Notes under the pieces: model-generated
The model's input: the letters and a program-made list of their open reading frames with translations, nothing else
The model's database searches: none
Told to the model about the DNA's origin: nothing
Shown: piece after piece, positions 22,378-30,505 of the stretch
Layout: the number at the start of each line of letters is the position of its first letter
Position numbering within the stretch: the first letter of the stretch is position 1
Program-made: the position numbers and the translations under genes
Source of the DNA: CAADGU01 sp964581605
GTDB lineage: Bacteria; Chloroflexota; Anaerolineae; Promineifilales; Promineifilaceae
Length of the DNA: 37,872 nt
Reading direction: 5' to 3'
NCBI GenBank assembly: GCA_964581605.1
Contig: CAZOPF010000052.1
Location: forward strand, 1-37,872

Positions 22378-23201
22378 CGACATCGGTTGGGTTTTTGGGC
22401 GACTGGCTCGTCAGCGAATACATCTACACTCCGGCCGGCGACTATGTGGGGCTGGTGCGGCAGCGACGCCGCTTGCAGCCACTGGACGCGGGCAACATTC
22501 GGGTGATTCAGATGTGCGAACCGGTGGAAACGGCCGCCCCCCTCTCGGCAATTGGGGCACAGGTGGCCGCCGTGATGAACCGGCGTGTGGGCGAATTTGT
22601 CTTTGATTTGCAACTGGCGGGCCGGGCGCGCCATTACCTCGGCCCAGATGTGATCGGCGGCGGCTTCTCCTGGCGCGAGGGCGCATTAACCGCCCGGGGG
22701 CTGTGGCCCCGCTTCGGCTGCAACTTCACCTCCTTTTCCATCCTGCTGCACCCGGAGCGGCAGGTGACAGGCGGCAAATTTTTTGTTGCCAACGAGGAAA
22801 TTGCCACCATTGTGGGCACGGCCGTGCCAGAGCAGCAGGGGTATCCGGTAATGGATTTAACGGCCGTCCGCCAACCAGTGACGGCGCTGGACCATGGCCG
22901 TTATCGCGGTTGCCGCACCACCATTTCCCCAGACGGCGAACCGCTCACCCAGGAAGAGATGGCCCATGACAGCCCCTTCATCCAGAAAATCAACGCCGCG
23001 CCGGGCCGGGAAAAGTGGTACGGCCCCCTGCGTGAAGTGGAAGCCGTCACCGCCCCCGGCGAAACGCTCTCCCTGATCGAAATCCATGACCCGGTGAGTG
23101 GGGCGATTGCCGGGATGGGCAGATGGTTTCGGGCAGAGCGGTTGAGTCATGTTGACCTGTATCTGCTGGCCGCGAACGGCCGTCAAAGGAGCCTCCCATG
23201 A
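22374..23201 (+). CDS. Calycin-like protein 3
   Basis: 275 aa from the ATG at 22374, which overlaps the previous stop in an ATGA; a longer start at 22317 would lie inside the previous gene. FLGDWLVSEYIYTPAGDYVG (about 8-27) opens like a lipocalin-type barrel (GxW), and strand-like segments follow: RHYLGPDVIGGGFSWREG, GCNFTSFSILLHPERQVTGGKFF, GRYRGCRTTISPDG, ending in a long strand pair. No signal peptide. Its stop overlaps the alpha/beta hydrolase start (ATGA), so this set of genes is tightly coupled. Family placement is tentative. Confidence 0.5.
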   Translation: MTTSVGFLGDWLVSEYIYTPAGDYVGLVRQRRRLQPLDAGNIRVIQMCEPVETAAPLSAIGAQVAAVMNRRVGEFVFDLQLAGRARHYLGPDVIGGGFSWREGALTARGLWPRFGCNFTSFSILLHPERQVTGGKFFVANEEIATIVGTAVPEQQGYPVMDLTAVRQPVTALDHGRYRGCRTTISPDGEPLTQEEMAHDSPFIQKINAAPGREKWYGPLREVEAVTAPGETLSLIEIHDPVSGAIAGMGRWFRAERLSHVDLYLLAANGRQRSLP

Positions 23202-24127
23202 TTCGCGCCCTCTTCCACGCCGCCACCATCCCCGGCGCCCACCCACCCTACAACACCCTGTGGCTGAAAATCTACTACCCTGCCGCGCCAACCGGCAGCG
23301 AGGTGGAGCGCATGACCGGGATTATTCCGGCCGACAAAACGGCCGTCCCCCTCCCCATCGTCATCTTTTGCAACGGCATCAACGTCGGCGCGGAAAGCTA
23401 CCATTGGCTGGCGCTGAAGCTGGCCGAGGCCAACATCGTCACCGTTCTCTACACCCATATCGCCGAAACCCTGCCCAACGTGGTGGGGCTGACACCGGGC
23501 ATTGACCTGGCGCGGGTGACGCCAGACAGCTATGGCAGCGGCCCCACCTGCCCGGCCGTACAACCCATCTTAGACGCTCTGGCGCAGTTAAACGGCGAGG
23601 CCGCCAGCCCCCTGTGTGGTGCGCTCGATTTGCACCGTGTTATTTTGGGCGGCCATTCGGCCGGCGGTACGGTGGCGCTGCAAAATGGGCAATTTTTTGA
23701 TCAGGTAACGGCCGTATTCGCCTACGCCGGGCACACCATGGCCGCCACCATGCTGGGGTTCGCCCCCGGCACGGTGCTGGCGGTGGGCGGCAAATCGGCC
23801 TTGCTCATGCGCGGCGACCGGGATGGGGTGATTGCCGCCAGTCGCGGACGGTACGAGACAGAAGCAGCCAGCCCCGACCCGGTGGCCCAAACATTTGATA
23901 CAGGCTGCCAGCCAACGGCCGGACACAAAGCATATGATGTTCTCATCTCCGGCGCCAACCATTTCAGCATCGCCCACCCGCTGGACGAAACGACCGGCCG
24001 CTCTTTTCTGGATATGCCCATGAGTAGACCGGCCGCGGCGATCCGCGAGCAGATCGCCGGGCTGATCCTGGCCTTTATCGCCAGACAGCCCTTAAACCCG
24101 GAGCAGGCTGTCATTCGGGAGAAGTAG
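23198..24127 (+). CDS. Alpha/beta hydrolase of chlorophyllase/dienelactone-hydrolase type
   Basis: 309 aa. The nucleophile elbow GGHSAGG puts Ser154 in place, with acid Asp207 or Asp209 (MRGDRDG) and His255 (ANHFSI), so a full triad is likely. The N-terminal arrangement, a carboxylic-ester-like entrance strand (LWLKIYYP), then PIVIFCNG (53-60) and SYHWLALKLAEANIVTV, resembles chlorophyllases and platelet-activating-factor-acetylhydrolase-like enzymes rather than lipases. AAAGGAG precedes the ATG, which overlaps the preceding stop. Next to a Rieske oxygenase and RCCR-like genes, a de-esterifying role on a tetrapyrrole side chain is attractive but unproven; an ordinary esterase is the alternative. 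Confidence 0.82.
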   Translation: MIRALFHAATIPGAHPPYNTLWLKIYYPAAPTGSEVERMTGIIPADKTAVPLPIVIFCNGINVGAESYHWLALKLAEANIVTVLYTHIAETLPNVVGLTPGIDLARVTPDSYGSGPTCPAVQPILDALAQLNGEAASPLCGALDLHRVILGGHSAGGTVALQNGQFFDQVTAVFAYAGHTMAATMLGFAPGTVLAVGGKSALLMRGDRDGVIAASRGRYETEAASPDPVAQTFDTGCQPTAGHKAYDVLISGANHFSIAHPLDETTGRSFLDMPMSRPAAAIREQIAGLILAFIARQPLNPEQAVIREK

Positions 24128-24178
24128 ATTTGACGGCCAACGGCCAACCGCCGACGGCCCTAATTGGAGGAAAGAATC

Positions 24179-25312
24179 ATGCTAAAAAATTTCTGGTGGC
24201 CTTTAGAGTTTGCACACGAAGTAAAACAAAACAAACCGATTCGGGTGACGGCGTTGGAGCAGGAGTTTGTCCTCTACCGCACGCCTGACGGCAAGCCCCA
24301 CGTCTTGAGCGACCTCTGCATCCATCGCGGCGGGGCCTTGTCGGATGGCTGGCTGGCCGGAGACTGTATCGTCTGCCCCTATCACGGCTGGGAATATCAG
24401 GCGGACGGCGCCTGTGTCAAAATTCCCGCCCACCCGGAACTGCCCGTGCCAAAAAAGGCCCGCGTGGACGCCTACCCGACCGTGGAAAAGTATGGCTACA
24501 TCTGGGCCTTTCTGGGCGATTTACCGGAAGCAGAACGGCCGCCCCTGCCCGACCTGCCCCACTTCGACAACCCCGAATTCAAAGTCATTCGCGGCACCTT
24601 CGAGTGGCCCGTTTATTATGAACGCGCCCTGGAAAACAGCCTGGACGCTGCCCACGCCCCCTTTGTGCATGGCGGGGCGTTTGGCAACCGGGACGAACCG
24701 GCCATTCCCGACTACGAAACCACCCAGCACCCTCTGGGCGCGGAGATGGTGGTCACGCTCAAACCACAACGCAAAAACATTCCTGGCCTCTGGAAACGGC
24801 TCTACAAAGTAGATGAAGAGCCCAAAGGGGTGCGAACCCGCGCCGCCTTCTGGATGCCCTGCATGACACTGCTGGAAGTGACGCTGCCCATGGGCTTGAT
24901 GGTGCTGTTCAACTTCCATTTGCCGGTAGACGAATACAAGACCATCACCAAATGGACGCAGCTACGCACCTTTTTCAAGGGCAACTGGGCTGATGGCGAC
25001 GCGCTCAAGCGGGTGCTGAAGATTTTTAAGCAGGATTACCCCATTGTCCTGGCGCAACGGCCGGAACTGCTGCCCTACGACATTGGCGCGGAGCTTTCGG
25101 TGAAGTCGGATGGTATTCAAATTGCCTACCGCAAAATGCGCCAGAAGTATATTGACATGGGCTGGCAGATTGACATTCACCGCATCAAGAAGGAGTACGG
25201 CCGTCAACATGCCGTCGTCATCCCCTCACCTGCCCGCCGCGAAGTGCCCGAACTGGCCAAAGCGTGGGTGCTGGATGAAGTGCCGACGGTGGAAGTGCAT
25301 AAAAAGGATTGA
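24179..25312 (+). CDS. Rieske non-haem iron oxygenase (PaO/VanA-like)
   Basis: 377 aa. The Rieske [2Fe-2S] site is complete: Cys47-x-His49 (CIHRG) and Cys66-x2-His69 (CPYHGW). The mononuclear iron site follows in ENSLDAAHAPFVH, with Asp156, His159 and His164. The ATG at 24179 with GGAGG at 24166-24170 is preferred to a TTG at 24164. Single-component-like alpha subunits of this length include vanillate O-demethylase-type enzymes and the plant pheophorbide a oxygenase (PaO) group; no membrane helix is evident at the C-terminus, unlike plant PaO. No dedicated Rieske ferredoxin or reductase is encoded nearby, except the flavin reductase domain further on. The RCCR-like gene follows after 59 bases, paralleling the consecutive PaO and RCCR steps of plants. 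Confidence 0.92.
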   Translation: MLKNFWWPLEFAHEVKQNKPIRVTALEQEFVLYRTPDGKPHVLSDLCIHRGGALSDGWLAGDCIVCPYHGWEYQADGACVKIPAHPELPVPKKARVDAYPTVEKYGYIWAFLGDLPEAERPPLPDLPHFDNPEFKVIRGTFEWPVYYERALENSLDAAHAPFVHGGAFGNRDEPAIPDYETTQHPLGAEMVVTLKPQRKNIPGLWKRLYKVDEEPKGVRTRAAFWMPCMTLLEVTLPMGLMVLFNFHLPVDEYKTITKWTQLRTFFKGNWADGDALKRVLKIFKQDYPIVLAQRPELLPYDIGAELSVKSDGIQIAYRKMRQKYIDMGWQIDIHRIKKEYGRQHAVVIPSPARREVPELAKAWVLDEVPTVEVHKKD

Positions 25313-25326
25313 CGGTGACGATTATG

Positions 25327-25356
25327 ACCTGACAGGTTTTTAGAAACCTGTCAGGT
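25327..25356. repeat. 13-bp perfect inverted repeat (ACCTGACAGGTTT)
   Basis: ACCTGACAGGTTT (25327-25339) and AAACCTGTCAGGT (25344-25356) flank a TTAG loop, between the Rieske and second RCCR-like genes, ending 15 bases before the next ATG. Confidence 0.8.
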
Positions 25357-25371
25357 CTGTGGAGACCAACC

Positions 25372-26091
25372 ATGTCCCTACCCCAACAACTCGCTCTGGA
25401 TACGCTGGAGAAAATTGCTGCCCGCTTTGGCATGGCGGAAGTTGGCTCACCCTACCTCAGCCTCACCTCGCCGATGAGTCCGGCGCCGGTCGGCGCGCTG
25501 CGGCTGTTTGGCGGCGACAAGGTCGGCAAGATGGTCTACATTGGCCTGGTGGTGCCGCCCATTGGCCTGGATTCGCATATGATCTTCGCCTTTACACCGC
25601 CCGCCAGCCACATCCCCCACTTTACGCTGGACTCGGTGATGGCTGGCCCCCATTTTGCCTTCCACCTCGACCTCATTCCCCGCGCTGACCTGGGGGCAAA
25701 CCTGCCGTATCTGAACGCCGTCTATGATGCGCTGACGCCCATTTTTGAGGAGGCGAAACAGATTGAAGGTCTCACGCCCGCCCAGCTTGGCCCCAAACAG
25801 TACGCCCTCATGTCCCCCTGGATGCTGGCGTACCGGGCGAACGAATCCGCCTTTGCCCAGATTCAGACGCCGGTTGCTGGCTACTTGAACCATTGGTTTG
25901 CTTTGGTGGAGGAAGGTCTGCCGGAAACGGCCGTGCCCCCTGGCGATATGGCCCTCCGCGATCAGCTTAACCGGGCCGCCATCTTCAACCCCGAAGTAGA
26001 CAAAGTGTGGGCGCAGGTGGAGCGGCTGCTCGGCGCAGAAACCGGCGCACGCCTGCGGCAAATCTTACGCGAGCAAGCGATCAACGACTAA
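25372..26091 (+). CDS. RCCR/ferredoxin-dependent bilin reductase-like protein, second type
   Basis: 239 aa, soluble. The central region MIFAFTPP-SHIPHFTLD (70-87), a strand with GPHFAFHLDLIPRADLG (92-108), then LPYLNAVYDALT has the order seen in bilin reductases and RCCR: a Pro-x2-x-Leu strand, a central D-L-x-P-R-x-D-L strand and a Y-rich helix. The C-terminal RDQLNRAAIFNPEVD block corresponds in position to the Asp-containing block of RCCR. It is clearly different in sequence from the protein at 11525, so these are two branches, not a recent duplication. The gene sits directly after the Rieske oxygenase gene. A tetrapyrrole-reducing or tetrapyrrole-binding function is inferred; no redox cofactor motif is expected, as the family takes electrons from ferredoxin. 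Confidence 0.58.
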   Translation: MSLPQQLALDTLEKIAARFGMAEVGSPYLSLTSPMSPAPVGALRLFGGDKVGKMVYIGLVVPPIGLDSHMIFAFTPPASHIPHFTLDSVMAGPHFAFHLDLIPRADLGANLPYLNAVYDALTPIFEEAKQIEGLTPAQLGPKQYALMSPWMLAYRANESAFAQIQTPVAGYLNHWFALVEEGLPETAVPPGDMALRDQLNRAAIFNPEVDKVWAQVERLLGAETGARLRQILREQAIND

Positions 26092-26102
26092 AGGGGCCGC
26101 CA

Positions 26103-26168
26103 TAGATTGAACAGGTTCCGCAGATTTAAGAGCAAAAAATCTGCGTAATCTGCGAAATCTGTGGATAA
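26103..26168. repeat. CCGCAGATTTAAG / AATCTGCGTAATCTGCGAAATCTG repeat
   Basis: Third copy of the CGCAGATT/AATCTGCG family, with opposed halves around AGAGCAAAA, ending just before CAAGGAAAAC and the next start. Confidence 0.75.
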
Positions 26169-26183
26169 ATGCAAGGAAAACAA

Positions 26184-27125
26184 ATGAACAATCAACCCTC
26201 CAAATGGCAGCAAAAAATTGAAGGAGAATGGCACGGGCTGCCCTCCATCTTTGACGCGGCGGGCAACCATTGCGGCTATAACAAAGTGTACCGCTCCTCC
26301 GTTTTTGCCGACGGCCGTACCACCTACCACATGAACACCAAAATTCAAGACGGGCTGGGGCCGCTGCTGCCCCGGCTGGAAGTGTCCGACCTCTTCTCCT
26401 TTGGCGTAATAGACAGCGACCAGGACCGGATTTACCTCGGCCCCGACTTCATTGGCGCGGGCCATCCGTATGGCACATTGGTAGACGCCCATTATTACTC
26501 CCCCGGCTGGACGGGCGATTTGCGCACGATGGTGCATATTTTGCCGGACGGCGAAACGCAGGTGTACTCCTCCCTCATTTACGATGGGCCCACCCTGTTC
26601 ACCGTGTTCAATGGCATCTACAAGGTCGCCTTTGACTACCACACCAACCCAGAAACCCAGGCCCGTATTGATGCTCACTGCGCGGCGGAACGAGTCAACG
26701 GCCGTGCCCCCCACATCCTGCCCGCCAAAAAAAGTGGCTTTTGGCAAGGCGAAATGCTCGTCTACAACGCCCAGCAACAGCCCGTTGGCACCAACCAGGT
26801 GCGGCTCGATTACCGGCCGCTTGACCTGCTCCGCGCCGAGATAAGCGCCTCCATCAGCGGCGTGTTCCACAAGCAATACAGCTACCGGCGCTACCGCCAC
26901 CACAACAAACATTATTTTGAAGGGCCAGACCTGTTCGGCAACAGCATGGGCTACGGCCGTGCCCTCTACACCTCCCAACATTTCTACGGCGAAGCCCTCA
27001 AAATCAAAGGGCGTGAATTCCTGATTGACGACAACTTCACCCTCAGCGCCGTCTGGCAGTTCTACCAATCAGACAAAATGCTATACACCACCTTCGGCGT
27101 TTTGCACTGGCATGAGACAGCATAA
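26184..27125 (+). CDS. Calycin/DUF3598-like protein 4 (two-barrel size)
   Basis: 313 aa from the ATG at 26184, which has AAGGAAAA at a good distance; an ATG at 26169 is possible. WQQKIEGEWHGLPSIFDAAGN (about 8-28) opens the first barrel, and KKSGFWQGEMLVYNAQQQPVG (about 188-208) a second, each with the W-x-G strand, as in protein 2. Strands such as RIYLGPDFIGAGHPYGTLVDAHYYSPGW and HYFEGPDLFGNSMGYGRALYTSQHFYG repeat a GPDxxGxxxxYG pattern in both halves, further evidence for internal duplication. There is no signal peptide. It lies between the second RCCR-like gene and the reductase-lyase fusion. Binding of a large hydrophobic ligand is inferred from the fold guess only. Confidence 0.6.
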   Translation: MNNQPSKWQQKIEGEWHGLPSIFDAAGNHCGYNKVYRSSVFADGRTTYHMNTKIQDGLGPLLPRLEVSDLFSFGVIDSDQDRIYLGPDFIGAGHPYGTLVDAHYYSPGWTGDLRTMVHILPDGETQVYSSLIYDGPTLFTVFNGIYKVAFDYHTNPETQARIDAHCAAERVNGRAPHILPAKKSGFWQGEMLVYNAQQQPVGTNQVRLDYRPLDLLRAEISASISGVFHKQYSYRRYRHHNKHYFEGPDLFGNSMGYGRALYTSQHFYGEALKIKGREFLIDDNFTLSAVWQFYQSDKMLYTTFGVLHWHETA

Positions 27126-27129
27126 AGGC

Positions 27130-27179
27130 AATGGTCAATGGTCATTGATCATTGACCATCAACCATTGATCATTATTCA
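27130..27179. repeat. ATGGTCAATGGTCATTGATC-type palindromic repeat
   Basis: ATGGTCAATG (27131-27140) pairs with CATTGACCAT (27150-27159), followed by further CAACCATTGATCATT units; a shorter relative (AATGGTCAATGGTTCGA) occurs at 28574-28590. Confidence 0.7.
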
Positions 27180-27189
27180 CCAGGAAGCC

Positions 27190-28572
27190 ATGACATTCAA
27201 CTCCAACGATTTCAAACGGGCGATGGGCCAATTTGCCTCCGGCGTAACAGTGGTAACGACCATGCACGGCAAGACACCCATCGGCGTAACCGCCAGTTCC
27301 TTCACCAGCCTCAGCCTGGAGCCGCCGCTGGTGCTGGTCTCTCTGAGCAAAAAGCTCTTCACCCACAACGTCATCGCCGAAAGCGGCTGCTTTGCCGTCA
27401 ACGTCCTCTCCGCCCACCAACTTGAGCTGGGGATGCGCTTCGCCGGTATGAAGCCAGAGATCAGCGACCGATTTGCCGGTTTGAAAACAGTCACGGCCGT
27501 CACTGGCAGCCCCCTCCTCACCGACTCATTGGCCTGGGTAGATTGCCACGTCTGGGCCATGTACGATGGCGGCGACCACACCATTTTTGTCGGCGAAGTA
27601 CGCGACCTCTCCGTCTCCGACCTGGACATGCCCCTGCTTTACCACAACCGGCTGTGGCGGCGCAGCGAAGCGCTGGAAATTCCCACCGTGCCTCTGGAAG
27701 CCACCCTGGTAGAAGTTGGCCTGCGTGATGGCATTCAGCGCGAGGAAAAGTTCATCCCCACAGAAATGAAGCTGGCATACGCCCAACAGCTGGCAGATGC
27801 TGGCCTGCGCCAGATTCAACTGACCTCCTTTGTCAACCCCAAAATTGTGCCCCAAATGGCCGACGCCGAAGAACTGTTCGCCCGCCTGCCCCCGCGGCCG
27901 GGCGTCATCTACAGCGCCCTGGTCTTGAACATGCGCGGACTGGAACGGGCCATCGCCGCCGGTGTACCGCAAGTGGAAATGGGCGTCCCGGCCAGCGAAA
28001 CGTTGGCCCGCAAAAACGCCAACACCACCATTGCTGAAGGCCTGGCCACGACGGCCGACATGGTGGCCAAAGCACACGCCCATGGCTTGCGCGTCCGCGC
28101 TGGCGTGCAGGCCGCCTTTGGCTGCGCCTTTGATGGCAAAATTGAACAGAGCAAGGTCATCGGCATGGCTCGCCAATTCCTGGCCATGGGCATTGACGAA
28201 CTGTCTCTGGCCGATTCGGCCGGGCTGGGCAACCCCCAGGCCATCCGGCGCATGGCCCAGGAGATCATGCCGCTGGCAGGCCAAACGCCCGTGGTCTTTC
28301 ACCTGCACGACACACGCGGGCAAGGGCTGGCCAATCTGCTCTCAGCCCTGAAATCAGGCGTGACGATGTTCGATGCCTCCTTTGGCGGATTGGGCGGCTG
28401 CCCCTTCATTCCTACCGCCAAAGGGAACGTGGCGACTGAGGATACGGCCTACATGCTGCATGAAATGGGTATTCAAACCGGCATAGATGTGCCCCAGGTG
28501 GCGGCTCTTTCTCGCCAGATGGAGCAATTTTTAGGCAAGGAACTGCCGGGGAAGATGCACCGGTTGATTTGA
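27190..28572 (+). CDS. Flavin reductase fused to HMG-CoA lyase-type lyase
   Basis: 460 aa from the ATG at 27190 (CAGGAAG upstream); a longer frame start at 27025 overlaps the previous gene. Residues 1-158 are a FMN-binding flavin reductase domain (RAMGQFASGVTVVTT, GVTASSFTSLSLEPPLVLVSL, LLYHNRLWR), of the kind that supplies reduced flavin to two-component monooxygenases. Residues about 168-460 are a complete HMG-CoA-lyase domain: RDG at 179-181, metal/acid-base His371 and His373 (HLHDTRG), the signature with Cys404 (GLGGCPF) and Asn413. The linker is only about ten residues and no stop or frameshift lies between the domains, so this is a genuine open fusion. Neither half needs the other's chemistry, so the joining suggests pathway-level co-regulation. 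Lyases of this family cleave 3-hydroxy-3-methyl-branched acyl-CoA esters. Confidence 0.92.
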   Translation: MTFNSNDFKRAMGQFASGVTVVTTMHGKTPIGVTASSFTSLSLEPPLVLVSLSKKLFTHNVIAESGCFAVNVLSAHQLELGMRFAGMKPEISDRFAGLKTVTAVTGSPLLTDSLAWVDCHVWAMYDGGDHTIFVGEVRDLSVSDLDMPLLYHNRLWRRSEALEIPTVPLEATLVEVGLRDGIQREEKFIPTEMKLAYAQQLADAGLRQIQLTSFVNPKIVPQMADAEELFARLPPRPGVIYSALVLNMRGLERAIAAGVPQVEMGVPASETLARKNANTTIAEGLATTADMVAKAHAHGLRVRAGVQAAFGCAFDGKIEQSKVIGMARQFLAMGIDELSLADSAGLGNPQAIRRMAQEIMPLAGQTPVVFHLHDTRGQGLANLLSALKSGVTMFDASFGGLGGCPFIPTAKGNVATEDTAYMLHEMGIQTGIDVPQVAALSRQMEQFLGKELPGKMHRLI

Positions 28573-28598
28573 TAATGGTCAATGGTTCGATAAGAAGG

Positions 28599-28773
28599 CA
28601 GCAAATCCCAATTTTGCCTGATTGCCTATGAATGAATTCATAGGCTGACACAAAAAACGTGCTAAAGCACGTTGCCAGAGGCGTAACCAACGCGCTTCAG
28701 CGCGTTTTGTCTTGCAGACGCCGAATTCCATTCGGCGGCGGTGGCGACAAATATTTCAAATTGAGAATTGCTG
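28599..28773 (+). repeat. Composite palindromic element (MITE-like), copy B
   Basis: About 175 bases with the same four palindromes as copy A and inverted ends CAGCAAATCCCAATTTTG and CAAATTGAGAATTGCTG. It ends 11 bases before the LeuC-like start, like copy A before its gene. No reading frame in it looks coding. Confidence 0.88.
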
Positions 28774-28784
28774 ATAAGAAAGAA

Positions 28785-30014
28785 ATGATGGCTCAAACTA
28801 TTGCGGAAAAAATCATCTCTCGCCAGGCAGGGCAAACCGTACACGCCGGGCAGATTGCCATTGTGCGCGTGGATGGCGTGATGGCCACCGACGCCACCGC
28901 GCCGCTGGCAATTCGCGCTTTCCGGGGGATGAACGGCCGTAAACTGTGGGACCCTTACCGCGTATCACTCGTCATTGACCATGCCGCCCCCGCCCCCAAC
29001 GAAACCGTGGCCAACCTGCACAAATTGATGCGCGACTTTGCCGCCGAAATGGGCTGCCGCCTCTACGACATTGGCGAAGGCATTTGTCACCAGTTGATGG
29101 TCGAGAACAGGCATGTGCAACCGGGCGACCTGTTCCTGGGGGCCGATTCCCACACCCCCACCTATGGCGCGTTGAACGCCTTTGGCATTGGCGTCGGCTC
29201 CACCGATCTGGCGGCGGCCATGCTCACCGGCAAAACCTGGCTCAAGGTACCCCAGACCATCAAGATCACGCTGAACGGCCGTTTGCCAGCCCACGTCACC
29301 GCCAAAGATTTAGTCCTCTTTCTGGTCAGGCACATTGGCGCAGAAGGGGCCAATTATCGGGTGGTTGAATTTACGGGCGAGGCCATCAGCCGCCTGAGCC
29401 TGTCCAGCCGCATGGCCCTGGCCAACATGAGCGCCGAAATGGGGGCCAAAACCGGCCTGGTAGACCCCACCGGCCTCGACCTCTGGTACCCCTTTACACC
29501 CATCTGGCCCGATCCAGATGCAGTCTATGAGCGGGAACTGAGCTTCGATGTTTCCCGTCTACGCCCCCAAATTGCCAGACCCCACGCCCCAGACCATGTG
29601 GTGGACATTGATGAAGTGAAAGGGACAAAAATTCAGTACGCCTTCATCGGCTCCTGCACCAACACCCGGCTGGAAGATTTGCAGGCGGCCGCCCGGGTAT
29701 TACAGGGCAAAAAATTGAGCAGCGGCACGCGCCTGATCATCGCCCCCGCTTCCAAACAGGTGTTTAACGATGCCCTGCGCGATGGCACGGCCGTCATTCT
29801 TTCCGAAGCGGGCGCAACGTTTATCACCTCCGGCTGCGGCCCCTGTGTTGGCTCTCATTTGGGCGTGCCCGGCGATAGCGAGGTGGTCATCTCCACTGCC
29901 AACCGCAACTTTCAGGGGCGCATGGGCAACCCCAAAGCAGCCATCTACCTCGCCTCGCCGGCCGTTGTGGCCGCTTCCGCGCTGGCCGGCGAAATTACGG
30001 AGCCGGAAGGATGA
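28785..30014 (+). CDS. Aconitase-family hydro-lyase large subunit (LeuC-like)
   Basis: 409 aa from the ATG at 28785 (an adjacent ATG at 28788 is equivalent); the longer frame into the repeat is rejected. All three [4Fe-4S] cysteines are present: Cys291 (GSCTNTR), Cys351 and Cys354 (SGCGPC). GADSHTPTYGALNAFGIGVGSTD (119-141) is the family's substrate/active-site region. The length fits the archaeal-type split isopropylmalate/maleate/dimethylmaleate hydratases. The small subunit follows with an ATGA overlap. The genuine leucine genes leuA and leuB are absent and catabolic genes surround it, so I infer a hydratase for a substituted maleate or malate rather than leucine synthesis. Oxygen-sensitive cluster chemistry is expected. 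Confidence 0.9.
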   Translation: MMAQTIAEKIISRQAGQTVHAGQIAIVRVDGVMATDATAPLAIRAFRGMNGRKLWDPYRVSLVIDHAAPAPNETVANLHKLMRDFAAEMGCRLYDIGEGICHQLMVENRHVQPGDLFLGADSHTPTYGALNAFGIGVGSTDLAAAMLTGKTWLKVPQTIKITLNGRLPAHVTAKDLVLFLVRHIGAEGANYRVVEFTGEAISRLSLSSRMALANMSAEMGAKTGLVDPTGLDLWYPFTPIWPDPDAVYERELSFDVSRLRPQIARPHAPDHVVDIDEVKGTKIQYAFIGSCTNTRLEDLQAAARVLQGKKLSSGTRLIIAPASKQVFNDALRDGTAVILSEAGATFITSGCGPCVGSHLGVPGDSEVVISTANRNFQGRMGNPKAAIYLASPAVVAASALAGEITEPEG

Positions 30015-30505
30015 CCACCCTCTGCGCCGCCCGCGTCTATGACGTAGACAACATTGACACCGACCGGATTATCCCCGGCAAATACACCAAGACGCTGGAT
30101 CTGTCGGCCCTGGCCGCCCACGTTCTGGAAGACCTGGACCCCGCTTTTGCCACGACGGTGCAATCCGGTGATGTGTTGGTGGCCGGGAACAATTTCGGCT
30201 GTGGCTCCTCCCGTGAGCAAGCGCCCCTGGCCCTCAAAGCGGCGGGCGTTTCGGTGGTGCTCGCCCGGAGTTTTGCCCGTATTTTTTACCGCAATGCCAT
30301 CAACATCGGCCTGCCGGTCGTTGAAGCGGCCTGGCAAAACATCGAATCTGGTGATGCCCTTTCTGTTGATCTGGCTAACGGGATCATCACCAATCACAGC
30401 CGCCATGAATCGTACACGGCCGCCCGTATGCCCCAACAAATGATTGACATACTCAACGCCGGCGGCCTGGTGAACTATCTGAAGGAGCGGGGGGATTATG
30501 CTTAA
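30011..30505 (+). CDS. Aconitase-family hydro-lyase small subunit (LeuD-like)
   Basis: 164 aa, swivelling domain of the split hydro-lyase. DVDNIDTDRIIPGKY (11-25) and GNNFGCGSSREQAP (59-72) are the hallmark loops that contact the substrate carboxylates; residues in this loop region set substrate preference among isopropylmalate, citraconate, maleate and dimethylmaleate enzymes. The ATG overlaps the large-subunit stop, giving coupled translation and 1:1 supply. The stop lies inside the start of the second CoA-transferase gene (8-base overlap), linking hydration and CoA activation in one transcript. Confidence 0.92.
   Translation: MTTLCAARVYDVDNIDTDRIIPGKYTKTLDLSALAAHVLEDLDPAFATTVQSGDVLVAGNNFGCGSSREQAPLALKAAGVSVVLARSFARIFYRNAINIGLPVVEAAWQNIESGDALSVDLANGIITNHSRHESYTAARMPQQMIDILNAGGLVNYLKERGDYA

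Noticed and set aside
26088..27068. 326-codon antisense frame opposite calycin-like protein 4
   Set aside because: Its length is a mirror of the sense frame; the sense protein has duplicated motifs, a good start and spacing consistent with the operon.
28785..30505. Leucine biosynthesis leuCD
   Set aside because: The subunits are LeuCD-like, but leuA and leuB are absent and the genes are interlocked with a CoA-transferase and catabolic enzymes; a substituted maleate hydratase is more plausible.
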